From Acinetobacter sp. B51(2017) (GTDB lineage Bacteria; Pseudomonadota; Gammaproteobacteria; Pseudomonadales; Moraxellaceae), in NCBI RefSeq assembly GCF_003711395.1, contig NZ_PJRJ01000006.1:50973-114972 (forward strand): a DNA stretch of 64,000 nucleotides. The letters run 5' to 3'. Position numbers and translations under genes: made by a program. Below are positions 25,866 through 35,282 of the stretch, piece by piece (position 1 is the first letter of the stretch; the number at the start of each line of letters is the position of its first letter). Below the pieces are notes generated by a model. It worked only from the letters and a program-made list of their open reading frames with translations, was not told the DNA's origin and ran no database searches.

Positions 25866-26294
25866 TTATAGCATTAAGCTTTTTTCTATAGCGGCTAAAT
25901 TAGGCACATGAAACACCTGTTCGCCCACTTGCACATATTGAAAGACTTCTTCTGGGCGCAGCGATTGTTCACAATCGACCACCTCAGAAATACGTAAGCG
26001 CATACTTTGCGGCATTTCATTGCACATCAAGGCAAAACGTTGGCGACTGTCCTCACCTTCAATCACCAAAGCCACGCCTTTGCTGTGACTGGGATGATGA
26101 ATCGCATAGACTGGCAACTGAGTATCATGCCAATCTATAGTGGTCACGTTAGTCGGACTATCTAGCGCCGATAACACAATATTTTGTGGCAGCAACATAG
26201 CAGGCTGCTGATAACATTCAATGATATAAGTGTCAATAAAACCCGTTGATACCGAAATTAAATGCTGTAGCTCTTGCTGATTAACCTCTTGCAT
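25866..26294 (-). CDS. Degenerate CheW-like protein (ChpC-like), end of chp operon
   Basis: A 142-residue protein, the last gene of the Pil-Chp operon, 9 bases after chpA. Secondary-structure pattern suggests a CheW-like beta fold: LPVYAIHHPS...GVALVIEGEDSRQRFALMCNEM resembles the CheW strand pair, but the usual R-G-x-x-x-x-x-D motif is absent. In Pseudomonas a second CheW-like protein, ChpC, lies after chpA, so the position supports a link to a receptor or to chpA. Assignment is by position and weak pattern. Confidence 0.5.
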   Translation of the reverse strand: MQEVNQQELQHLISVSTGFIDTYIIECYQQPAMLLPQNIVLSALDSPTNVTTIDWHDTQLPVYAIHHPSHSKGVALVIEGEDSRQRFALMCNEMPQSMRLRISEVVDCEQSLRPEEVFQYVQVGEQVFHVPNLAAIEKSLML

Positions 26295-26303
26295 AACAAC
26301 TCC

Positions 26304-29300
26304 TTAAGCAGACGCGAGCAAAAGTTGCTGAATATTCTCCAACAAATCTGCTTCTTGGAATGGTTTACCCATGTAATGATTCACGCCTAAACTAAAGGCG
26401 CGTTCGCGATGTTTTTCGCCCGTACGTGAGGTAATCATAATAATAGGCAGGTCTTGATGCAGATCGTGGTGACGTACCAAATTCGTCACTTCAAAACCAT
26501 CCATACGCGGCATTTCAATATCGAGTAGCATCAGATCAGGACGATGATTTTCTAACTGCTCCATGGCATCGACACCATCTTTGGCAGTCATGACCTCATA
26601 ACCATGACGCTCTAACAGACGCGAGGTAACTTTACGCACGGTCACAGAGTCGTCCACAATCATAATCAAGCGGCTTTGCTTGGCTTGTTCAGACAGGTCA
26701 CGACTTGGCACTACCGTTTCTTTGTCACGCAATGAGGTTTGAATCTGACGAGCAATGTTTTGACCATCTAAGATTAAGCACACCTGACCATCACCTAAAA
26801 TCGTCGCACCTGCAATCGAACCGACTTTAGAGAATTGCTGACCGATAGATTTGACCACAATTTGCGAACGTGAACCAATCAGTTGGTCAACCAATAAAGC
26901 GATACTTTGTCCAGCACTGCCTTTAATGAGCAATACTGGTAACGCATGTGCAACATGCTGCAAGCGCGGTGCATTTTGGTTACCCACAAATTCAGCTAAA
27001 TAACGCAATTTATAATCAACATGGTCAATGCTAAAGTAGTCTTTGTCGCTGGCAAAATATTGCTCTAGGGCACTTGGCGCAATACGCACAATACGGTCAA
27101 TTTGTGCCAATGGTAGGGCAAATTGTTGATCACCTACTTTCACCATTAAGGCATCACTAACCGCCACAGTAGTTGGTACACGAATACTGAAGGTTGTACC
27201 TTCACCTAATACCGATTCAACGCTGATGTTGCCGCCTAGTTCGCGAATCTCACTTTGCACCACATCTAAACCCACACCACGACCTGAAATCTGGGTGACT
27301 TGTTGGGCGGTACTAAACCCAGGGTGGAAGATAAACTGAATAATTTCTTGTTCATCTAATTGTTGCTTGCTGCCAATTAAACCCAAACTTTCTGCTTTGG
27401 CGCGGATCTTTTGGGCATCAATTCCCTTACCATCATCACTAAAGGTCACGACGACATCAGTGCCTTGACGGCTAATGTTAAGCTCAATTTGCCCCACTTC
27501 AGGTTTGCCCAATTGCATACGCTCTTCGCTGCTTTCAATCCCATGATCGACCGCATTACGCAGCATATGTTCAAATGGCGTAATCAAGCGCTCTAAAATG
27601 GTACGATCCAGCTCACCTTCGGTGTTATACACCACCAGCTCGGCAGGACGGTTTAAGGCGGCAGAAGTACTGCGTACAATACGTTGTAAACGTGGCAACA
27701 TCCCCGTAAATGGCACCAAACGGGTACGCATTAAGCTTTCTTGAATTTCCGATTGAATACGCGATTGTTGTAATAACAAGCCTTCGGCATCACGGATTTT
27801 TTCGGCTAAGGTCACTTTAAAGTCGACCAAATCCGAGGCCGATTCACTCAGTGATTTGGATAGTTGATTCAAGGATGAATATTGATCCATTTCTAAGGGA
27901 TCAAAATCAGCATGGATTGAGTTTTCATCTTGACTATGCTTGGCGATAATTTGCGTTTCTAGCTCACCCTCCATACGACGCAACTGATCGGCAAGACGGT
28001 GAATGGTTAAATCCATTTCATTCAGATAGTTGCCCAACTGTGCCAAATCCATCTCAATACGCGAGCGGTTAATCGAGTTTTCACCCGAAAGATCAATCAT
28101 TTTTTCAACCAAATCGGCTGAAATACGAATCATCTCATTGCTGTTATCGCTTTGCTTGGTTGCTGGCCATTCACCCTGCATCGATGGTGGGCTAGTGCCA
28201 TCACCTTCAATCCATTGTGCTTCGGGTTGTGGGCTAAAGAAGTCCACTTGCGTGGCATGCGTTGGCAATTTAACTGTGCTGTGGGCATATTCAATGCTGG
28301 CTAAGCGCTTCGCCAAAGTCTCGACATGGCTGTAATCACGCTCATAAATCGCCCCTTTTAGCCATGCTAAGGTACTTTGTAAGAGGCTGTCGTGAATATT
28401 GGAGCTAATCTGATGCACCGCAAATTGCTCAAATACGGTTTCTAATTCATAGGCAATTTGCACAATCGGCTCAATCTCGGCCATACGTGCACCGCCTTTT
28501 AAGCTATGCGCTGCACGTTGCAACTGTAACAGTAAACTACGGTTACTGCGTTGCTCAAACCAGAAACTTAATAAAGTTTCTGTACGCTCTAGCACTTCAT
28601 AAGCTTCTTCATAGAAACTTTGTTCAACAATTTCTTCTAGGCTTAACTCACGCTGTGGCTCTAGCAACGCATCAGTGACGTCTAACAAGGCCAAACTGTC
28701 AAGCATATCGTCTTTGACTGGCTTAGCTTGGCTTGGCTGCTGCGTAATACTGAGCTGATCATCTTCAAGCAGCACTTGCATCGCTTTAGCTTCAACAGCT
28801 TCAACAGCTTCAACAGCTTCAACAGCTTCAACAGCTTCAACAGCTTCAACAGCTTCAACAGCTTCAACAGCTTCAACAGCTTCAACAGCTTCAACAGCTT
28901 CAACAGCTTCAACAGTATTTTGCGCTTGCTGCGTCGAACTTGCCAGTGCTTGTTGGTCAATTTGAGTTGCACCTGTTTGCGCTTGTGCTAATTCTTCGAT
29001 ATTGACCAAAATATCCACTGCATTTTGCGCAGGATAATCAATATGTTGTGTTCTAATCAGCTCTAAACGTTCAGCAATATTATCCTGTACCAACTGGATA
29101 ATTTTGATCATATCTGCGCTGACTTTAAGCTTGCCTTGAATGACACGCTCATAAATGCTTTCTAACTCATGCGCAATCAAACCAATATGGTTGGCTTGTA
29201 CCATATTGGCACCCCCTTTGAGGGTGTGCAAATAGCGCATTAGATTATTTAAAGCTGCTGCATCTTGTTGTTTTACCCAAGTATTTAAGTCTTGATCAAT

Positions 29301-30836
29301 ACCTTCAAACAGCTCATCAGCTTCTTCTAAGAAGATATCTAATAAATCTAAATCGAAGTCACTGTTGCTGTCACTAGAATCAATTTGACTACGGTCTTCA
29401 GCCAAACGCTGCGATAAAGCTGCAAAGTCGATGGCACTTTTATGTAAGTTTAATTCTGGTAAATCATTAAAGCTGACCAGTTGTTCGACTTCATGATCAA
29501 TAAAGTCATGCAATTGCTGTAATGCTGTTTGCGCAGGCGGTGACAACACCACGCGTTGACCTGAAGCCAAAGTATCAAATAAGTGAATAAACTCAACATG
29601 TGCTTGATTAAACAGCGCTTCAGCATAACTTAAATTGAGTAATTCAGGTTTATTCCACAATTTGCTATAGGCACTTTTGAGTGCTAAAGCATATTGATGA
29701 ATGCCCACCGCAGCACGGTTATCGGTGTGTAAACTTAAGCGCTCTGCTTGTTCAGTTAAGGTTTGTAAATAGGCAGGGAAGTTAAGCTGTGCACGCTGGA
29801 TAAAGTCCAGTTCGGTATCAAGTAATAAATCAATATCCAGTTGTAATAACTGCGCCACTAAGCCATGTGGATTATCTTGTTCATTCATTGGCACGAGACG
29901 ACCATACAAGGTCCACGCTGCCTCAAATTCACGGCTGACCGCAGCACAACGTCGTTGATCTTGTGTGCGTAAGGCAGGTAAATAATGGCGAATAAAGTCA
30001 GCGTATTGTTGTAATAATTTGGTTTCAGCTGAGGTCGATACTACATCTTCTTGCAACAAGAAGCTTTTAAATAGTTTTTCGACTTTGGCACTGGCACTAA
30101 AGATGTCATCAATTTGTGCCATCGATGAGCTACCGCGCAAGGTATGTAAAGCACGAATTAAGGCATTATAATCATCGGCACTATTGGCTGCGGCATCTCG
30201 CAAGAAACGGTCAATGGTGGCTAAGTGTTCTTCTGCTTCTTCAATAAATACCTGTAAGGTTTCCGCCAAGTCATAGGCCATATCCAAGCTTGCTGTGCTG
30301 CTCGATAGCATCAGCTCAGTATGGCTTGCAATTTCTAAACCTGTGGTTGTATCTTTTGCAATTCGACTTTGAATTAAATTTAATAATTCTGGATGAATGT
30401 GCTGTTGTTGTTGTAATTGCTGACCCAACATAATTAATGGGCGTACATCATGCGCCAAGGCTTGAGCGTGTTTAAAACACGGATAAAGTTTGGCTTGGTA
30501 AAACTCAAAAACATATTGGCTATAGCGACGGACTGTGGCAGTTAAGTCAATATTATCTGCCAACACACGGTTTAAGGTATCCTCCACCGCCCACGCTAAC
30601 TCGCCTGCCTGTAACGCACCCACCATGCGTCCAGAGCCTTTTAAGGTATGAAAATGGCGTCGAATTTCTACCAACAATTCAGGTTGATTCGGCCAATCTT
30701 GGAACAAAACCTGCAGTTCCTGAAAAATTTCTTCAATTTCTTCAACAAAAATCTCAAGAATTTCTGCATCTTGTTGAAGATAACTGTCTTCTGGAAGCGT
30801 CATCGGGGCAACTAAATTTTTTAATATTTCTTTCAT
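26304..30836 (-). CDS. chpA: Hybrid chemosensory kinase ChpA
   Basis: A 1510-residue CheA-type kinase that phosphorylates PilG and PilH to control type IV pilus extension, retraction and cAMP signalling. Four Hpt domains have an intact phospho-accepting His: His63 (HTLKGSG), His231 (HTLRGSS), His537 (HTLKGGAN) and His777 (HSLKGGAR). The kinase domain has the N box (LRNAVDHGIE, 1092-1101), DDGKGID (1134-1140) and GRGVGLDVV (1185-1193). A CheW domain follows, then a receiver domain with Asp1439 in LLDIEMPRMDG. Pseudomonas ChpA is longer, with six Hpt plus Spt and Tpt domains. Residues 642-683 are fourteen Val-Glu-Ala repeats linking Hpt3 to Hpt4. Confidence 0.93.
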   Translation of the reverse strand: MKEILKNLVAPMTLPEDSYLQQDAEILEIFVEEIEEIFQELQVLFQDWPNQPELLVEIRRHFHTLKGSGRMVGALQAGELAWAVEDTLNRVLADNIDLTATVRRYSQYVFEFYQAKLYPCFKHAQALAHDVRPLIMLGQQLQQQQHIHPELLNLIQSRIAKDTTTGLEIASHTELMLSSSTASLDMAYDLAETLQVFIEEAEEHLATIDRFLRDAAANSADDYNALIRALHTLRGSSSMAQIDDIFSASAKVEKLFKSFLLQEDVVSTSAETKLLQQYADFIRHYLPALRTQDQRRCAAVSREFEAAWTLYGRLVPMNEQDNPHGLVAQLLQLDIDLLLDTELDFIQRAQLNFPAYLQTLTEQAERLSLHTDNRAAVGIHQYALALKSAYSKLWNKPELLNLSYAEALFNQAHVEFIHLFDTLASGQRVVLSPPAQTALQQLHDFIDHEVEQLVSFNDLPELNLHKSAIDFAALSQRLAEDRSQIDSSDSNSDFDLDLLDIFLEEADELFEGIDQDLNTWVKQQDAAALNNLMRYLHTLKGGANMVQANHIGLIAHELESIYERVIQGKLKVSADMIKIIQLVQDNIAERLELIRTQHIDYPAQNAVDILVNIEELAQAQTGATQIDQQALASSTQQAQNTVEAVEAVEAVEAVEAVEAVEAVEAVEAVEAVEAVEAVEAVEAKAMQVLLEDDQLSITQQPSQAKPVKDDMLDSLALLDVTDALLEPQRELSLEEIVEQSFYEEAYEVLERTETLLSFWFEQRSNRSLLLQLQRAAHSLKGGARMAEIEPIVQIAYELETVFEQFAVHQISSNIHDSLLQSTLAWLKGAIYERDYSHVETLAKRLASIEYAHSTVKLPTHATQVDFFSPQPEAQWIEGDGTSPPSMQGEWPATKQSDNSNEMIRISADLVEKMIDLSGENSINRSRIEMDLAQLGNYLNEMDLTIHRLADQLRRMEGELETQIIAKHSQDENSIHADFDPLEMDQYSSLNQLSKSLSESASDLVDFKVTLAEKIRDAEGLLLQQSRIQSEIQESLMRTRLVPFTGMLPRLQRIVRSTSAALNRPAELVVYNTEGELDRTILERLITPFEHMLRNAVDHGIESSEERMQLGKPEVGQIELNISRQGTDVVVTFSDDGKGIDAQKIRAKAESLGLIGSKQQLDEQEIIQFIFHPGFSTAQQVTQISGRGVGLDVVQSEIRELGGNISVESVLGEGTTFSIRVPTTVAVSDALMVKVGDQQFALPLAQIDRIVRIAPSALEQYFASDKDYFSIDHVDYKLRYLAEFVGNQNAPRLQHVAHALPVLLIKGSAGQSIALLVDQLIGSRSQIVVKSIGQQFSKVGSIAGATILGDGQVCLILDGQNIARQIQTSLRDKETVVPSRDLSEQAKQSRLIMIVDDSVTVRKVTSRLLERHGYEVMTAKDGVDAMEQLENHRPDLMLLDIEMPRMDGFEVTNLVRHHDLHQDLPIIMITSRTGEKHRERAFSLGVNHYMGKPFQEADLLENIQQLLLASA
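28788..28913 (-). repeat. 9-bp tandem repeat, 14 units, in chpA
   Basis: Fourteen perfect head-to-tail copies of GTTGAAGCT (minus strand) encode Val-Glu-Ala at residues 642-683. No synonymous difference is seen between units, a sign of recent expansion or ongoing slippage. Confidence 0.97.
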
Positions 30837-30923
30837 AGCTCAGCTTCTTAAGTTCTACCCTCACTCGAGACAAACACAGGGCCAATAGCTTGGAGACTTA
30901 AAGGTTTAAGTCTCCGCTATGGT

Positions 30924-32975
30924 TTATTCTGGTAATTTAAAGTCAGTTACAGATTCACGTAATGACTCGGCCATGCTTGCCAACTCCGACACCGAACGAG
31001 CGGTATCAAAGGTTGCACTGGTTGTCTGTGAAGTAATTTCTTGTACAACGTTCATGGTGGTTGCAATATGACCTGCTGATGCTGACTGTAATTTTGCTGC
31101 ATCCGAGATATTGGCAATCAGCTTCGCTAAGTTGCTGGACACCGTTTGAATCTCACCCAAAGCCACACCCGCATCTTTGGTTAAGTTGGCACCTTTTACC
31201 ACTTCTGAGGTGGTTTGCTCCATCGAAATCACTGCTTCGTTGGTATCGGTTTGAATGGTTTTTACTAAAGTTTCAATCTGCTTGGTGGCAGAGGCTGAAC
31301 GTTCTGCGAGACGCTGAACTTCATCGGCAACCACAGCAAAACCACGCCCTGCTTCACCCGCCATCGAAGCTTGAATTGCAGCATTCAGTGCCAAGATGTT
31401 GGTTTGGTCGGCAATATCGTTAATTAAAGCAACGATGTTTCCAATCTCTTGTGATGATTCACCCAAACGTTTAATACGTTTTGAGGTTTCTTGAATCTGT
31501 TCACGAATAATATCCATACCTTGAATCGAACGCTGTACCACATCAGCACCATTCGATGCAATTTGTACCGAACGTTCAGCAACCTGTGCTGATTCGGAGG
31601 CGTTAGAAGATACTTCATCAATCGAAATTGCCATTTCGTTAATTGCAGATGAAGCCCCCGCAATTTCTTGCGCTTGATGTTCAGATGCTTCTGCTAATTG
31701 GTTGGTAATGTGTTGCGTGTTGGCAGTATATTGCGCAACCTCTTGTGAGGTTTCGTTAATACGCGATACCAAGTCACGTAGTTGATCAATGGCAAAGTTA
31801 ATTGAGTCGGCAATTGCACCCGTGAAGTCTTCCGATACCGTCGCATAAGAACGTAAGTCACCATCGGCAAGGTCGGCAATTTCATCTAATAAACGTAAAA
31901 TTGCGTTTTGGTTACGGTCATATTCTTCTTGTAAACGTGCAACGCGCTGTTTATCCGCTTCACCACGTAAAGTCAGGAGTTTAAATACACCTACCAAGAA
32001 GCCGATTAAAGCTAAAATTAAACCAACAGCTGGAATCCATAAGCCTAATGATGAGCTGCTTGATAGCTGCTTTAAGTTATTCAATAGCGGCGTGGATTCA
32101 TTATAAATCACGCTTGACGCTTGACGGACTTTACCAATTGGCTCGGCATTTTTTTGTACAACACTTGCCGTACTCGCCACCACTTGGTCATATTCAGCTT
32201 TAATATTGGTTAAAGCAGCACGCAAATTGGTATCTTCAACACGCGCCACACCTAAAGCTGCATTGCCGTTGAGCTGACCATTTAAAAATGCAGCAAAATT
32301 ACGTACATCGCTGCTAAAGTCTTCTGCTGAAGCATTCGAGTTCTCTGAACCGTTCATTAAACTGTTCATTGAGTTTAAAATGCGTTCTGCTAAAAAGACT
32401 TGGTTTTTAGCAATAGCAATTTGGCTACCTGCACTACCCTGACGCGACATTTGCTCAATAATTAAATTGTATTGGGCTTGAATACTCGGAATGGTTTCGG
32501 TTAACGCTAAGTTAGCATCATACAATTGATTAATGAGCGGCTGCTGCGCGGTAATCACATCGACATTACTGGCAACTTTTGCCCAACTGGCCTCTACATT
32601 TTCTAAAGCATCACGATTGCCATGGCCGCTTTGCACACGATCTAAATGCCCAGCAAACTCCTCTTTGGCCAGCCCCAGTTGTTTTAATGCTTCTGGTGTT
32701 CCAGCTGAAGTCGTCATAGCCGCCTGATTAGGCAAAGTTTGCGATAACAAACGTAATTCACCTAAACTTTGTGTATAGGCATTATTTTTTGGTACGCTAT
32801 AGAGCAAATAAGCTAAAAACACTAAAGCCAAGAGCAAGCTAAATGCAGCAGCGTAAATATAAGGTTTTGACTTTTCACTATCACCAAAGAAGCGTGACAC
32901 CTCATCTACGTGGTCTTGAACTTTATTAAATAGTCCATCCCCATCGCTTGCACTTTTTTTAATCTTAAAGCCCAT
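30924..32975 (-). CDS. pilJ: Methyl-accepting chemotaxis receptor PilJ
   Basis: A 683-residue inner-membrane receptor that drives ChpA. A short cytoplasmic tail is followed by helix 1 (about 40-61), a periplasmic helical domain of about 250 residues, helix 2 (about 310-335), and a cytoplasmic HAMP-like and signalling region. The kinase-contact tip is clear: [20 protein letters not shown], then [20 protein letters not shown]. The C-terminus has no NWETF-type tail for CheR. No pilK methyltransferase or chpB methylesterase gene is present in the cluster, so methylation may rely on another locus or be absent. Confidence 0.93.
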   Translation of the reverse strand: MGFKIKKSASDGDGLFNKVQDHVDEVSRFFGDSEKSKPYIYAAAFSLLLALVFLAYLLYSVPKNNAYTQSLGELRLLSQTLPNQAAMTTSAGTPEALKQLGLAKEEFAGHLDRVQSGHGNRDALENVEASWAKVASNVDVITAQQPLINQLYDANLALTETIPSIQAQYNLIIEQMSRQGSAGSQIAIAKNQVFLAERILNSMNSLMNGSENSNASAEDFSSDVRNFAAFLNGQLNGNAALGVARVEDTNLRAALTNIKAEYDQVVASTASVVQKNAEPIGKVRQASSVIYNESTPLLNNLKQLSSSSSLGLWIPAVGLILALIGFLVGVFKLLTLRGEADKQRVARLQEEYDRNQNAILRLLDEIADLADGDLRSYATVSEDFTGAIADSINFAIDQLRDLVSRINETSQEVAQYTANTQHITNQLAEASEHQAQEIAGASSAINEMAISIDEVSSNASESAQVAERSVQIASNGADVVQRSIQGMDIIREQIQETSKRIKRLGESSQEIGNIVALINDIADQTNILALNAAIQASMAGEAGRGFAVVADEVQRLAERSASATKQIETLVKTIQTDTNEAVISMEQTTSEVVKGANLTKDAGVALGEIQTVSSNLAKLIANISDAAKLQSASAGHIATTMNVVQEITSQTTSATFDTARSVSELASMAESLRESVTDFKLPE

Positions 32976-33027
32976 GCAGCTTCTCCCAATTGCGTGTACG
33001 TCTCACTTAAATTTAGACGCTTAAATA

Positions 33028-33555
33028 TTATAAAATAGAGGCATTCATGTATTTTGGATGTTGCAGGAGTTGACTAAACAAAAACACCTGCCACTTTTGG
33101 TTATGTTGCTGGAAATAACCGCGGCAATAAGGATGTAAAATGTCTTCTACAGCGTCTTGATTAGAAAAGAAGCTCTTCTTATTGAAATGTTGAATCCCCA
33201 ATACCTGATCTACAATCAATCCAACATAATGATCGTCATGCTGAATACACAATACTTTTTGTGCACGCGAGCTTTGACTTCTGTGCCCAGCCACATAATG
33301 GGTCAAGTCTGCAACAGATAGCAGTCGACCACGAATATTGGCCACACCGCGTACCCAAGCTTGTGTATTGGGTACAGGTGTACATTTGGGTGGATAAATC
33401 ACCTCAGAGACTTCCCCCAAAGGGGCAACAAAATATTGCCCCATGATCTCAAAGGCGATTCCTGACCATCGGTTTACTTCATTGTCTTGGTTGACGTAGT
33501 GTTTATTGCCACGTTTTGCCAAACGAAGTAATTCGATAAATCCATTGGCAGCCAT
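33028..33555 (-). CDS. pilI: CheW-like adaptor PilI
   Basis: A 175-residue adaptor that couples PilJ to ChpA. The CheW domain is complete: FVAPLGEVSEVI, then WVRGVANIRGRLLSVADL (with the conserved R-G motif), then HDDHYVGLIVDQVLGIQ. It starts 3 bases after pilH ends, so the two are translated together. The C-terminal 35 residues are extra to the minimal CheW fold. Confidence 0.93.
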   Translation of the reverse strand: MAANGFIELLRLAKRGNKHYVNQDNEVNRWSGIAFEIMGQYFVAPLGEVSEVIYPPKCTPVPNTQAWVRGVANIRGRLLSVADLTHYVAGHRSQSSRAQKVLCIQHDDHYVGLIVDQVLGIQHFNKKSFFSNQDAVEDILHPYCRGYFQQHNQKWQVFLFSQLLQHPKYMNASIL

Positions 33556-33558
33556 AAC

Positions 33559-33927
33559 TTATTCCACAGTGAGATGTTGCTTAATCACATCAATCAATTG
33601 CTGCTCATCAACAGGTTTAGTTAAATAATCACGCGCACCTTGGCGTTTTCCCCAGACGCGGTCGGTGGCTTGATCTTTAGTGCTGACAATGACAATTGGA
33701 ATATGTTTTGTGCTGGCATTACGGGCAATTTGGCGCGTAGCCTGAAAACCATTTACCCCAGGCATTACCACATCCATGAGCACCATATCTGGTAACTCAG
33801 CTTGTGCCATGGTAACCCCATCAGCGCCATTTGACGCCTCCAGCACCTCAAAACCGTGTTTGGTTAAAATTTCACGAAACCGAAATGTTTCAGTTGGTGA
33901 ATCATCCACGATTAGGATACGTGCCAT
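33559..33927 (-). CDS. pilH: Response regulator PilH
   Basis: A single-domain receiver of 122 residues. I choose ATG at 33927 (MARILIVDDSP), with a GGGG ribosome site 6-7 bases before it, over the TTG at 33939. Phospho-acceptor Asp lies in MDVVMPG, with the acidic pair in ILIVDDSP, Thr/Ser in IVIVSTKD and the invariant Lys in LTKPVD. In Pseudomonas PilH opposes PilG and controls retraction. There is no output domain. Confidence 0.9.
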   Translation of the reverse strand: MARILIVDDSPTETFRFREILTKHGFEVLEASNGADGVTMAQAELPDMVLMDVVMPGVNGFQATRQIARNASTKHIPIVIVSTKDQATDRVWGKRQGARDYLTKPVDEQQLIDVIKQHLTVE

Positions 33928-33960
33928 AGCTTTCCCCAATAAAAAATAAAATTAAAATAA

Positions 33961-34350
33961 TTATGCTTTTGCTGTTACATGCGTGCGAATCGCACCTAAT
34001 AATTCATCTTTGCTAAATGGTTTAGTTAAATATTGATCCGAACCGACTACGCGGCCTTTGGCTTGGTCAAATAAACCGTCTTTGCTCGACAACATAATCA
34101 CGGGTGTATTTTGATATTGCTGTGAGTTTTTAATCAAAGCACAAGTCTGGTAGCCATCTAAACGCGGCATCATAATATCCACAAACACGATGTCTGGATT
34201 TGCTTCGGCAATTTTAGATAAAGCTTCAAAACCATCTACAGCAGTCACTACATCGCAACCTTCGCGCTGTAATAATGTTTCTGCGGTACGGCGAATCGTC
34301 TTTGAATCATCAATGACCATTACTTTTAAATTTTGAAATTTTGCGTCCAT
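33961..34350 (-). CDS. pilG: Response regulator PilG
   Basis: A single-domain receiver of 129 residues from ATG at 34350 (MDAKFQNLKVMVIDDSK), chosen for AGGGG 7 bases upstream; the upstream ATG at 34368 has no such site. The phospho-acceptor Asp lies in FVDIMMPRLDGYQT, and the Lys in LTKPFSKDE. It is the first gene of the operon and in Pseudomonas promotes pilus extension and cAMP synthesis. The promoter should lie in the 270-base gap shared with the divergent gene at 34623. Confidence 0.9.
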   Translation of the reverse strand: MDAKFQNLKVMVIDDSKTIRRTAETLLQREGCDVVTAVDGFEALSKIAEANPDIVFVDIMMPRLDGYQTCALIKNSQQYQNTPVIMLSSKDGLFDQAKGRVVGSDQYLTKPFSKDELLGAIRTHVTAKA

Positions 34351-34622
34351 TTCATGACCCCTGCCCATTTTTAGACTGCATATAATATGCTTTTATAGAA
34401 ATTATCTGCATTTTTAACACAGATTTACCAGTATTTTCAACGAAGTGAATTTGAAAGAGCTTGCATTTGCGATGCTTTATGACAACCTTATCACAGGCAT
34501 AGTGCAACAATATTTTTTTTTTAGGTTTGCTATGCTTTTTTAAACAGCAGTGCATGTTAATATAGTTTAATTATTTACTTAAAAATGAGTAATTTAGTCA
34601 ACTTTATTTAGGTAAGACTAGG

Positions 34623-35252
34623 ATGACAAAATTAACCCAACCACAGCTTTTTTCAAGCCATCATTATAAAATAAAATGGCTTATTTTTGTGGCACTTAGC
34701 GCTTTTAGCCTACCCATTTTGGCTGACACCGTCAAGCCAGCATGGTACCGTTATTATGATCATAAAGGGGTGGCCAACCTCAGTACGACGGTAAGTCCCA
34801 ACCATATTCGCTATGGTTATGAGGCACTTGACCGCAACATGCAGGTTATTCAGCGTAATAAGCCCTTTAATCCTGATAAAGCATCCTCCCATGTCAGCAA
34901 AAGTAGTAGCAATAAGCAAAAAGAAGCCGATCAACGCTTAAAGAAAGCCTATGGTTCGAGTCGTTTAGCAACACAAAAACGCCAAGAAAGCCTGATGCAT
35001 ATTGATAAGCTGATTCAACAGCAACAACAACAATTGCAGCAACTGCAAAAAGATCGTGTGATGTTTAAAAAACAAGAGCTGCAGTACACTAAAAAGGGTT
35101 TAGCTGTACCACACACTTTACAGAACACCTTAAAGTACAACCAACAATATATTCAAAACGGACATAAGCAATTGCAGTCCTTACACATGCAATATCAAAA
35201 ATCGCAAAGCGAATACGATAGAATCATCACGCGTTTAAAAACGCTGGAATAA
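34623..35252 (+). CDS. Exported coiled-coil protein, DUF4124-like N-terminus
   Basis: A 209-residue protein. After a leader with a long n-region and a hydrophobic stretch (KWLIFVALSAFSLPILA, about residues 18-34) the segment WYRYYDHKGVANLSTTVSP recalls the DUF4124 fold of periplasmic or envelope proteins. The rest (about 85-209) is strongly helical and rich in Gln and Lys, with a coiled-coil pattern (IDKLIQQQQQQLQQLQKDR). The location next to the chemosensory operon may be chance. It precedes the RND adaptor by only 30 bases in the same direction and may be in its operon. Confidence 0.5.
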   Translation: MTKLTQPQLFSSHHYKIKWLIFVALSAFSLPILADTVKPAWYRYYDHKGVANLSTTVSPNHIRYGYEALDRNMQVIQRNKPFNPDKASSHVSKSSSNKQKEADQRLKKAYGSSRLATQKRQESLMHIDKLIQQQQQQLQQLQKDRVMFKKQELQYTKKGLAVPHTLQNTLKYNQQYIQNGHKQLQSLHMQYQKSQSEYDRIITRLKTLE

Positions 35253-35282
35253 TTTTAGTTTTGGCCTCTCTAGGAATGATGC

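Noticed and set aside
28682..28991. Frames of Leu-Lys and Phe-Asn-Ser repeats in the chpA tract
   Set aside because: Same reason: the repeat lacks stops in other frames. ChpA reads through it in the frame of its domains.
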